NCBI GenBank assembly: GCA_015499995.1
Contig: JADNRV010000049.1
Span: forward strand, 264,665 to 328,664
DNA from: Flammula alnicola
Taxonomy: Eukaryota; Basidiomycota; Agaricomycetes; Agaricales; Strophariaceae
Reading direction: 5' to 3'
DNA: 64,000 nucleotides
The notes below the pieces were generated by a model. That model saw only the letters and a list, made by a program, of their open reading frames with translations, searched no databases and had not been told where the DNA came from. A program made the position numbers and the translations under genes. This document shows positions 45,776 to 56,416 of this stretch, piece by piece (position 1 is the first letter of the stretch; every line of letters starts with the position of its first letter).

Positions 45776-46925
45776 CTACCTTAGACTTCCTCTCTGACTA
45801 GCCGCCTTCTCTAGCACGGCTGTCCTCATATCCGTCTCACTCCCTGTTCTTTCTCTTGGAGGAGACAATCGCCGCACACCAGGAGAGTCGCTCCTGTCTC
45901 GCTGCTTCATCACAATGCCTCCACTCGGTGTCGTTGGCGGAGTACCGCTCCTTGATCCTCTCCCCCGAGACGAAGCATTCGAAGCTGCTCTCGAAGGTCC
46001 CGGCGGACTGGAGCTTCCAACCCTCGACGCTGAACTCGGAGGACGGTCCCAGAACATCAGCTTTCCATACCACGTTTTCCGCCGTTCGGTGTACTCTTTC
46101 TCCTCACGTCGTCGTTCGAATGCAGATCGATAGCGCTCGTATGCTTCACGGAAGTTCTTATCCACTCGAGATGAGAATATGAGCTCGCCACGGGGATTGG
46201 TAGCTGGCGGTATCGTGTGTATGGGGCGAGTGGTTGAAGTAGACCTGGGCCTAACTCGCGAAGATGGAGACGGAGATCGTGATGATGTCCTGGACAGGGC
46301 AGAGGCCGAGGATTCGTCGGGTCGAGGAAAGAAGAATGAAAGAGGGTTCCAATAGAGTTTAGATCGCAATGGTGGTTTTCTGACGTTCAAGTACATGTTG
46401 AATGAACGCAAGGCGCGATTGGCATGAGGAACGTATCTAACAACTATCAGTCAACATATTCAGACCATGTACTCGGTGCTTACTTGTTGGCGTATGCAAT
46501 TTTTTCAGCATACATCCCACTGGCAAATACAAGCACAAGCGTAGTAACACTCACAAAGAGAAGGCCGCTTGCGATGTATGGATGTAATGTCGTTTTGGGA
46601 TTCGCTTCGTAGATATTGGGAAGTATTCGCTGGAGGGCCATCCTATATGGTATTGAAAGAAGCGAAGTTTGCGGAGGCAGAATTACTTCGCCTAACAAAA
46701 ATGCTATGACGATAAGAAGTTGTAGGAGAAATACTATCGAAAAGATGTTAGATTCCGACCCCAAGAATACTGAGTTAACCCACGTTGGTACCGCGATTTT
46801 CGGCGTTGAAGGTTGGCTGCGTTCGTCTTGAGTCTCTCTTCAAAAAGAAGAAGATCTCTGTACGTGGCACTGTCATTTGGTGGACCGAAAGAGCCTTTCA
46901 AAGAAGGATTTGAACGAGGGGGCAT
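45776..46925 (-). CDS. SPO7: Spo7-like regulatory subunit of the nuclear-envelope lipin phosphatase, 350 aa
   Basis: Three exons on the minus strand: 46,784-46,925; 46,484-46,733; 45,776-46,436, all junctions in frame. The N-terminal motif ATYRDLLLFEERLKTNAANL and the following RRKSRYQ match the Spo7 family opening helix. Two membrane segments follow (FLLQLLIVIAFLLGE and YIASGLLFVSVTTLVLVFA). Then come a conserved cytosolic part (YVPHANRALRSFNMYLN, KLYWNPLSFFF), a region of REAYERYRSAFERRREEKEY type, and a low-complexity serine/arginine tail. In yeast Spo7 with Nem1 dephosphorylates the lipin Pah1 at the nuclear/ER membrane. The tail after residue 230 is longer than in yeast. Confidence 0.75.
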
Positions 46926-47024
46926 CGAACTTTTGGTGGATCCTCGGAAGCAAGGTGGCATCGAGTACGGCGACACTCTCATAACACACCAAAACAATGC
47001 CGAGCTAAGATAAGATAAGATCTA

Positions 47025-47386
47025 TCAAGGTGATTCGTATGAATTACTTACTCGAATCATTTTCTCTTTGACACGCTGCCACAAATACGTTCCCGGAATC
47101 TCGTTCGCGATGAACTTCTCTGTACCTGGTAGTACTTGAGCTCCCCACTTCGAATTCGTCGCGCGTACACTTTCTCCCGGATCCGGATCTGGGATGTCTT
47201 TCGGGAATCGGAGAACGAACAAATGGGCACTGGGCTGTACTGGGCTTGGTTCGTGCAATACCTCAGTGCCTTTTGAGCCGCCCTTACACCTTGCGGCAGA
47301 CAAATTCGCTGGGAAATTTTCTTCCGAACGACCATCCAAACTAGCGCTTGGGACGGCCCACATCGAACTTTCGCAAACACTTTCAT
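47025..47386 (-). CDS. Unassigned coding segment upstream of SPO7
   Basis: An open frame of 112 aa from 47,363 with convincing coding composition (HLFVLRFPKDIPDPDPGE, KFIANEIPGTYLWQRVKEK). It runs into a strong donor CGA|GTAAGT about 110 bases before the SPO7 ATG. A CTTGATAG acceptor at about 47,020 would join it in frame to the SPO7 reading frame through LSSALFWCVMRVSPYS. It could be a separate gene whose last exon I missed, or a 5' exon of a longer SPO7 form. I recognise no family. Confidence 0.35.
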
Positions 47387-49712
47387 TGACTGGTGATTGG
47401 CTATTTAAGTTTTGTGTTTAAGCCTCATTAACCATCTTTCTGTGCTTTTTAGAGCCATCCGAGGCGAACGCAACTATCACTGTTGTTGAGGTCAGGATTC
47501 CAAGTGTGGTCTTATATCCTTCCAAAGCAAATTTTTTCCGTCGTTGACGTTTAGATAGAACAGTTCATCCTACCTCTCATCAGCCGTCTGAGGGAAACAA
47601 GCTCTGAAACTATAGCTCTCTAGTTAAAAATCTCGCCATGGAGAATTCTCTTCGATGGCATTGGGTTATGGCAATAACTCATACTGCTCTCTTTGCGTAA
47701 TCGTTGTTAATTGGTGATGCCTCTTTGCATTTTCTGCTCTGAGCCTCATTAATCAGACTTCCCGTTGATAGCCCGAGAGCTATCCGAGGCGACCGCAACT
47801 TTCGTTGTTATTGATGCCTGGGAGAACCCTTCTTCGAATTCAATATGGCGTGGAGTCAGGTTTTCTTTCTCGCCAATGACTTTTACATTGAAACCTGATT
47901 CCCCAGCTGCGTTCCTTTTCAATGACGATTACTCGAGCTGCATAACTACCCAAAAAACAACGATTTTAAGGTTCCTTAGCAGCAAGGATAGTTATCTCTT
48001 CTGTTAATTATTTCTTCGCTCAAGAGCTGTGGTGGTTTTTGCTTTTTCATAACGATAGGCCCATTTGCATCCGGATCACCAGACCTTGACTTCCATCTCT
48101 AACATGCATCCGTATTTAGCGCCAAAGTTGGAACGCAGAAATCCTCCAAATATCACTTGACATGTCGCAGTAGAAAATTTTGTTGATGCCTTGATTTAAT
48201 CCGCGTCCAGGCGTGCCCGAGAGCTACTGTAGCTTCCCACCTTTCTTGTCCTTAGGACTCGAAGTCTGAGGTAGTCATTTTCTCATGTTACCTCGTCAAT
48301 TACTTGTCAATACCAAGCAATTCGATGCGTGCCTGGCACCAACTGCGGCCATCCCAGGTTCAATTTTTTAGGATTCGCCGCGCGTAGAACGCTTCTCGAT
48401 ATATCCGCGCTCGGCTCTGCCTGATTCGCAAGTGGAGAATTCAACTAGAGAATGCTTCTTCATGCTTCTTCCTTCAGCTTGTAACAGCGTGTCCGTTCTT
48501 GTACGCGGTTTTGTGTCACATCCGACCCGTGTGGACCCTTGTCGTCATAGGAGTCGGACTGGTCAAAAGTCTGAAAGTATTTGGACTGGACCTTCCCCAT
48601 ACAAACCAAGACATTGGCTTTGAGATTGAGATGTATACTCTAGAGCATCATACACTAATGACCGTCTCGTGGAAATCACAGTGCAGTTAAGGTCACTGGT
48701 AATGTGATGACGCTACATATTAGTCGTACACGAACTCGTTTGCAAGTACTGAAACAGAGCGGATTAACTTGCTAGGAGTGGTTCCTTTACGTGAACCGAT
48801 ATGCAATCCTTGCTGAGTCCAGGCTTGATGGTGTTCACGGGGCGTGCTCAACACGGCGTAATATAGAGTCGCGGTCGAATTCACTACGGTTGGAGCATTC
48901 CGTATTCTGATTCAGACTTGGATGAAAGCTGATGCGTGAGTCATGTTGTTCACTTCTTGTATGCTTGATTCACGGAAATACCTGCTTAAATTGCTTCCCG
49001 ATGTGCAGCGCGATTTGCATTGGAACGTTTCCGTTACTGAAGGCGAATGTAAGTTCAAGCTTCATGTTCAGATTCATATCCTCCCAGCCTGCACGCCTAT
49101 TGATCCAGAGAATTCTATGGTGCAAGCAAGCTTTGCGGCCTGCGAAGTAGCCTCTTTAGGTTTTTGGCAAACCGACCCTAGAAGGAAGGATCGGGAGCTT
49201 GTTGACAGTGCAGACTTTAGCTTTGGAACGTCCGTGTCAATGTACCCAATAACAGCAAAAAATGACCTGGTTAAATTTCCTCCAGCGCTAAACTGGACAG
49301 GAGATGGATGGTTGAACTTGGGAACAACTTCCAACTTTGGACGCAGAAAACATCTGTTAAGGGCCGGTCCAGCATCAATTCGATTGCCGACACTCATTTC
49401 TTTCTTGTAACCGTGGAAGTCACTTTTGCTGCATATCTCGAACCTTGCAATGCAGCTAAGTTTCGCATCTCTAGGGAGAAATGTACGTGGACCTTTGGCA
49501 ACTCTATTCAAGTTGAACCAAATTTGTGTATCAATACAAGGTACACGAGGAGGTAATGACCAGCCGATTCGATCTTTCGACTGCAACCGCCGTTCTTCTG
49601 CTTCGGAATGCCCGATCATAGCATGGATATATAAACCATGTAACGTCAGGATGTTTGCTGTAAGAATTTTCGTCGCTCGTCGCTCCCCACTAACGCCTGT
49701 CACTGACGCCTG
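47387..49712. other. Long intergenic interval, no supported gene
   Basis: About 2.3 kb. Two overlapping long frames on opposite strands (48,943-49,410 plus, 155 aa; 49,074-49,703 minus, 209 aa) contain no recognisable motif, and neither shows splice-linked partners. The minus frame ends just before the transporter start codon region and is more likely a chance frame in its promoter. A decayed gene cannot be excluded. Confidence 0.35.
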
Positions 49713-51789
49713 ATGTCCGATTCAGAAGTTAGTGGCACTTTCACTGCCCAGGGCTCTTCCAGTCAAAGTTTCGACAAAGAAAACCATTCGACTCTCAAAC
49801 CCGAGAATTCCCTTTGCCCGCAAGTTGACCAGCCTCCACAGGGACCTTGTCACATCTATGATTGTGGAAAAGATGCTTGGATGACGGTCGCCGGCACGTA
49901 AGTATCATACCCGAGGCTATCTCAAGGCTGGTTGAGAGAGTGGATCGCTGATTAACGTCAAATCTACAGGTGGATGATACAGTTTTGCACTTATGGGTGC
50001 GTTCATTGTCACAGATCCCGGAGAATTTTCTTGTTTCTCAACGTTTCCCCCTTCAGTTACATATCAGCGTTCGGTGTATACCAAGATTACTACACCAGGG
50101 TATTTCTAAGCCATGAAACTCCTTCGAACATCAGGTATGCATCCAGCTTTTCCGTCTTTTCAAAGAGAGTTGAAGTCTTATATCGTCGTTGAAGCTGGAT
50201 AGGTAGCTTCCAGTTGTTCATGCAGTATGCACCTGGAATTCTTGTCGGTCGCGCTTTCGATGCGGGATACTTGTGAGTTCCTTCCACACCGTCCATGCAG
50301 TCGACTATCCGACTTACGTGCCTTTCGACAGTCACCACATGATCGCGTTAGGAACTATCATTCAGGTCTTCTCCATGTTCATGCTCTCTCTGGCGCGCCA
50401 GCAACACTATTATCAAGTGCGTAGATGAAGTCTGGGAGCCAAAAAAAAATTAATCAGTGATGCTACTTACATAGGTTTTCTTGACCCAGGCAGTCGGAAT
50501 GGGAATAGGACAGTCTTTGCTTTTCCTTCCCTCCCTGACTGTCATCGGGCACCATTTTAAGTCTCGGAGAGCACTCGCGACGGGAATATCGGTTTCGGTG
50601 AGTCTCTCACTATTTCAATTTGGGTTCTTTATGATGACATCCTTGTGGATATTCTGTCAGGGGGCGTCGGTTGGCGGAATTGTTTGGCCCATACTGTTAA
50701 ATCAGCTCAGCCAGCACACATCGTTCGCCAATTCCATTCGGGCGACTGCCATCCTAGCTGCGATCCTCCTTTTTCTGTCCAATTTTCTTATGAAGACGAG
50801 ACCGCATAAACCCACAGTTTCAACGAGACCAAACTTCGGTAACATACTTCGTGATTCTCCATATTGGGTGTCAATCGCCTCGTAGGTTTAATTCTTCTCT
50901 ATGCCTTTTCGTTGCTGAATTTCATGGATTGCAATATAGCGCTTTTTGTATCAACCTTGGACTATTCTTCCCGTGTATGTATTTATGCTCCGCTTCTCGT
51001 CTTACTATATTTATTTTGGTATCTTAGATTTCTACCTTCAACTATATGCAGTCGACATGGGGATTCGTAGCACACTTGCTTTCTATTCTGTAGATATACA
51101 ACCTTCTGTTCCAAAAAAAACCCCCCGCTGACATATCTCGTCCAACCGTCTAGGTCGCTATCCTTAATACAGGTAGTGTTCTTGGACGTTTGGTCCCAAA
51201 CTTCTTCGCCGATAAATTTGGGCCATACAACATGCTTCTTCCCTGTCTCTTTATTTCATCTGCTTTGGCATTCGCCATGTTTGGAATCTCAAATTTTGCT
51301 GGAGTGACAATTTTTGGTCTCCTTTACGGCTTTTGGTCCGGATCGTGTGAGCGTTTCCATCTTCTTTCGTTATGACATCCTAAAAACATATAGACGTGTC
51401 TCTTATACCTTCTCTTTTGGCTCAATTGAGTACCCACGCTGGTGAACACGGGTACGAGGTCATTAAACTGATCTGCCATGTTATAACTGACCGATTATCG
51501 TGTCCAACAGAACTCGAATGGGGATCGCATTCTCAATTGTGGGAATCTCTCTCCTCATCGGCACGCCAATTGAAGGTGCTTTACTTCATGGGAAGGATGC
51601 GGATTATATGTGGTACAGACCCATTATATTTTGCGGGGCAAGTGACTGTTTACTTTATTCCCTCCGAAACTTAAATTAACCGCATCCATATCAAAGGCCA
51701 CGGTGATGTGCGGCGCTATTGCCATGACGGTATCGCGACTTTTATTCGTCTTGCAGGGAAGGCCTGGGGAGCGGGGCCGCAGAATTTAG
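49713..51789 (+). CDS. MFS transporter, monocarboxylate-transporter-like, 454 aa
   Basis: Thirteen exons read continuously: 49,713-49,897; 49,970-49,996; 50,057-50,134; 50,195-50,272; 50,332-50,416; 50,475-50,597; 50,661-50,881; 50,940-50,974; 51,028-51,089; 51,154-51,346; 51,394-51,451; 51,511-51,637; 51,697-51,789. A cytosolic N-tail of about 55 residues precedes twelve predicted membrane segments. Family signatures include YISAFGVYQDYY, WIGSFQLFMQYAPGILVGRAFD, GHHFKSRRALATGIS after segment 4, and VLGRLVPNFFADKFG in segment 8. It probably moves a monocarboxylate or similar acid across the plasma membrane; the substrate is not predictable. The last intron (51,638-51,696) uses a GC donor (GGG|GCAAGT). 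Twelve introns in 2.1 kb show very high intron density. Confidence 0.8.
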
Positions 51790-52130
51790 TCCGCGATGTA
51801 TCAAAGAACGGAAAGAGCCGCCATATCGTGGTGATAGCATCGACAAGTTCATGCTGTAAGATGTTCTATTCGTAAAATATTGGTCATCACTTGGACCTGA
51901 GACCTTGGAGTCGTCGTATTAAGATAAATGTACTATAGCATATCCTATATTGTTTTTTTCCCTTGTCTCGACATATCAGATAAGATAAAGGAGACGCAAT
52001 TTCAAAATTTCAAGTCCCGCTCCGATCAAGTTTACCGATGACTTGTGCTACCAGATCCAACACACTACCGAACAGGGAATCCACCACGCCTAAATCTTTC
52101 CGTTCGCCTTACAACCTCCCAGAATAGGAT
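51790..52130. other. Short intergenic interval
   Basis: About 340 bases between the transporter stop and the histidinol-phosphatase start, which lie in tandem. AT-rich, with CT-rich patches before the ATG. No TATA box that I trust. Confidence 0.4.
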
Positions 52131-53169
52131 ATGCCTCACAGTCACCACTCTCATTCTGGACAATTCTGCAAACATGCTTCTGGGATGTTGGAAGACGTAG
52201 TACAAGAAGCAATTCGCAAGCGCTTTCAAGTCTATGGATTAACGGAGCATGTTCCTCGGTATCGGGAAGTTGACTTATACCCAGAGGAGGTAAATTATAC
52301 CCATTTTGAGCAAGAGCGTTATTGAAGGTCTTACAGAGTGAAACCTCCCTTGACGCGCTGTCCAACCAATTCAACAAGTTCTTGGTAGAAGCGCATCGCC
52401 TCAAATCGTTATACGCATCCCAGATAACACTGCTTATCGGATTGGAAACAGAATACATCACAGATCTTGACCTTGTCAGACTCGAAAACTTGTTGGAAGC
52501 GCTCGGAGGCCGTGTCGAATACATCGTTGGGTCCATTCATCACGTCAATGGTATTCCTATTGACTTCGACTTACCCACATACCAACGCGCACTCGCAAGC
52601 TTTACGGTAGAGAGAGAGGAGGACCGTCAAGAAGCCTTTCTTTCGGCTTACCTTGACGCACAGTATGACCTCATCCGACGCTTCAAGCCCGAAATCGTTG
52701 GTCATTTCGACCTTTGTCGCCTATATACACCATCTTTACGATTCGGGGACTATCCTGCTATATACGAGAAGGTCAAGCGGAATGTCCAATTTGCCGTAAA
52801 TTATGGTGCTTTGTTCGAAATAAACGCAGCGGCGTTCCGGAAGAAATGGAACACGGCCTATCCCGCGGAAGATGTTGTGGAGGCGAGTCAACATGGACAA
52901 GTGGCCTAATGTGTAATTCTGCTGATCGTTTACTTCAGATCATTCATAGCCTTGGTGGGCGATTCGCATTGTCCGACGATAGCCACGGACCGCAAGCTGT
53001 CGGGCTGAATTACCACCGCCTGCCAGAATATCTGAAAACTGTGGGTATATTTGAGCTTTGGTATCTACAAAACTCGACCACGCCTAATGCCGCCGGAAGA
53101 ACCATTCAAGCTGTTAAACTTGATGGAGAGTGGTTAGACCACGATTTTTGGCGTGAGGGGTCGACGTGA
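52131..53169 (+). CDS. HIS2: Histidinol-phosphatase, PHP type, 317 aa
   Basis: Three exons: 52,131-52,289; 52,337-52,900; 52,939-53,169. It catalyses the penultimate dephosphorylation of histidine synthesis, L-histidinol phosphate to L-histidinol. The PHP metal-binding motif HSHHSHSG is at the N-terminus. Others follow in order: LTEHVPR, GLETEY, GSIHH, VGHFDL, EINAAA and SDDSHG near the C-terminus, all as in fungal His2. The length is normal. The second intron as read is only 38 bases (donor GTGGCC), near the lower limit; an alternative donor at GTGGAG inside GATGTTGTGG would shorten exon 2 slightly. Cytosolic, housekeeping. Confidence 0.88.
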
Positions 53170-54416
53170 TAGCTCGGTTATGACTTCCCATTCGTGATCT
53201 TCGAATGACGCATCGTATGCACGTGTCTCGAACTTGTCCTTGCTTCTTCAAAGCTCCAACGGATCACAGAAAAATGCACTCAGCGACGGTATGTGGAGTC
53301 TCGGGTCGCCACTTTGCAACTAATTGCCGTATTACTGCTCTCTCCGCCCCCAGTTCATGATTTTCCTTGACATATTCTGTCATTCGCCCATGCAGGTCGA
53401 GAGAGGGCGATGAGATGATGAGATATTAGGATGCGTACGACATGCTAAATGCGGTGTGATCTCCATCATTTTCGAATGTTCTTTGCAACTTCTAGCTCTC
53501 TGATAAATAGATCCATATGTTTTATGTGATTAAATGAGAGTCTGGATCGCGGCCGTGTGAGATCCACGCAAGCGGAATGAGAATGGCCTACGCTTGAAGG
53601 GCAGATAAGTTGTTGAATACGGGTTCCTTTCTTTTGGGACACAGGGCCGCACCAGTAACATCCCGACACGCATTTCCGGCTTTATCATAGGATGTGAAGA
53701 CATTACGAACCTCAGACTCTAATTTTCTATTCCAAGCCGACTTCGCAGTAGGTTCGGGAGCACCGACTCATACCGCCCATTCCTTCTTTTAGGCTTTGCT
53801 CGGGGCGTTAAGCCCACGTGCAGCTAGCGTGCTTCGCTTACTCCGACTCGGTGTCAATGGCCCATCAGCTTTAATTGCGACCGATTTTACATACATAGTC
53901 TATTTCAGGCGAACTTACGGATCGGCCTCATTTCTTCGAAATAGGCGTTAAACAAAGGAAGCAGCCGTGATGCCTTGTGGCAGGTGAATGATGATGACAC
54001 CCTACTGCGTTAATTATCCTTTCCTCCCGCGTAGGGAATCCCTGGAAGCGATGCCATTTTAGGGTGAATACAATAACTAATTTAACCTCTTTTTTGCCCC
54101 CCCTCGGTTATAGCTGGCGTTTATTCATTCTATCATTCAGACCTCGAAAAAGCTAGTCTAGTTGATTCATTCACTATTCTCTTTCTGGACATCGAACTCG
54201 CGAGCTCCGACCCTTGGCTGTGTCTCTTACATCTTCACCACTGTATTTAAACACCGACGAAGGCCTGACAGAGTCAATCTGATATCCGTGTACCCTCACA
54301 GACATCTCATTAATAATTCTACCGTTCACAACCAGGTAGAGTCGAATTTGATTCGGTCTGCCACTGCTAAAGTCTGGTTTTAGGCAACGCCCACGTTTAC
54401 TCTCTCCCCATCCGAA
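53170..54416. other. Intergenic interval, no supported gene
   Basis: About 1.25 kb. No coding frame with domain or splice context on either strand and no RNA gene recognised. The last 250 bases form the upstream region of the small cysteine-rich gene. Confidence 0.4.
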
Positions 54417-54778
54417 ATGTGCTTCCGAGAAGTTCACTGCACGAGACATGTCTGCGGCCATGACCATCCTCAATCGGATAGTCGGGTACGCCTCACTTCG
54501 GGTCCTGCTTTGTCTGAGGTTGAAATTCTCAATGTGATTATGTTCCTTAATTCCTAGGTGGACTGTGGTTCAGTCAACTGCCGCTACAGCCAGTCGCATA
54601 ACCCGAGATGCCTACCGAAGTCCTGCCCAAGCACTTGCAATCAATGGTATGGAGTTTCCTTGGTCTTAGCTGAGCCATACTGACACATTTCTTTTGGTCG
54701 GGCACAAGGTTAAAGCCTGCGCGGACGGTTGTCACAGGCAGCTCTCCGTTGCGCTGCGGTCACTGTCGATCCAACTGA
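54417..54778 (+). CDS. Small cysteine-rich protein with CGH motif, 75 aa
   Basis: Three exons: 54,417-54,485; 54,558-54,646; 54,709-54,778, all in frame. The protein starts MCFREVHCTRHVCGHDHP and continues with DCGSVNCRYSQSHNPRCLP, CPSTCNQW and a closing RCGHCRSN. It has eleven cysteines and several histidines in 75 residues, without signal peptide. Small proteins opening MCxR...CGH are common in Agaricomycetes as I recall them. A zinc-binding role is plausible from the C/H spacing, but the function is unknown. Confidence 0.65.
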
Positions 54779-56416
54779 TCATTGTTGGTTTTGCTTTCGC
54801 ACAAAATAAACAAAATATCCACCTTCCTCACCGACCATCGTTGACACATGTATGACTTCCCCTTTCCTAGCTATCGTTTCAGTATAACACATACCTTTTG
54901 AGCCATCGCACCTGTAGACAATCTAGTGCCTTGATCCAGTGTCCTTTATATATATTAGAGCGCTATAAGCCTGTAGTTCAATGTTACGCACCGATTGTTC
55001 TTATATTAGCTTGCCATCTGCCTCTCTCCTCACCCGTCGATCCCGACCGTTGCCTGAGCTATATAAGTTTTCCGTCGCCAGTGGATCGTCGGGATAAAAT
55101 GAAAACTGATGGATGATGTGCCAGACGCAAGGGAATGGAGGCAGTCAACAGATTAGAGCAGGCTGGATGCGGTCTAGGTGGTCAGTCGCCTCAGAATAGC
55201 TATGACTATCGTTCGTATATAATCACCTGCGACGCTACGGGCAGAAATAGAAGTGACAGCGACAATGACAATGACTATCCCGCAGATCCAGGAATTTACG
55301 AAGCCAAAAGCACCTAGACCTCGCGGTTAGGAGTAGAAGAAATTTAGAAATTGAATGCCATTCTCATAAACCATCTAGCTGCCGAGATTAAATTCTGCAC
55401 GGTGAGATCATGGGCGCCGATATTCCGGGCCAATGGTACCGGCCTTGTTCCTGTTAGGCCAACGGATTTATTTTGATACATTCCACAGGTTATCGAGAGT
55501 CGAGACCAGAGCTCAAATCTTCACAGATGCAAATTTTCTTCGAGACCGTATTCATTACCGTTGATGCGAGGAAAAACCATGCTTCCAAGGTAACGTGGAA
55601 GTCGTCAAAAGGGTACGAGAGCATGGCCGCCGCCAGATTCATTCGTTTATCGGCTTGGAGTTCGTAAAAGAGTGGTGATTCACGCATTTCCGGAAATGGA
55701 TAAGGTACGAAGGAGGTCAGACTTCGGAGAGGCACACTGGGTACAGAAAAAAGGCACGACTTTAGAATAGCAGTCGGGCTAGGGATAGAAAATAGCAGAG
55801 AGAAACGGTTGCCCAGATGTTACTTATGTATAGCCTCTGTGGTGAGAAAAATCGACTGAGAATGGGCCCGAAGAAGCCAGCAGAATCGTCCAGAGCCGAA
55901 CAGCGAGCACTGAAGAGTCCCCAGTCTTGGCCTCGGAAGTGTAGTAGAGGTGAGAACACTCTTTTACGTATCCGACAAGGAGCTCCAAAGCGAGCATCGA
56001 CACTGGACAGTCGAGAGTCTGCGAAGGCCTAGAAGTAACGAGGCATGCGGTACGAATTCCGCATTTATCAGCATCCAGTGGCAGAGTCAGTCAATCAGAA
56101 CTTCAGAAGACGTATAGGAAAGCAAAGAATCTTCAGTTTGGCGGATAAAACCTTCCTGATATCTAGCAAGACATGCCTGGTCCACCAACCAACGTCGAGG
56201 TATTGGCAAAAGCCTGAGCAAAGCGACTGGAGGCGGTTGAACAATGAAAGGTGGTTGGAGCCAACCCTGGCAAGGCCACGTGACATGATACGAGATGGCA
56301 CGCGTCTGGAAGATTTTCGAAAATACAACGCTCTTTCTTGCCTTTCAACCACACGATTTCACGAAATTGCAAGACATTTTACGCGCAGATATTGTATACG
56401 AGTGTGAATAATCGTC
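54779..56416. other. Intergenic interval, no supported gene
   Basis: About 1.6 kb. The frame at 56,045-56,407 (120 aa) ends just before the CSE1 start codon and shows no family features; I regard it as chance. Nothing else supported. Confidence 0.4.

Noticed and set aside
49074..49703. 209-aa minus-strand gene
   Set aside because: No recognisable motif. It overlaps a plus-strand frame of similar quality and abuts the transporter promoter.
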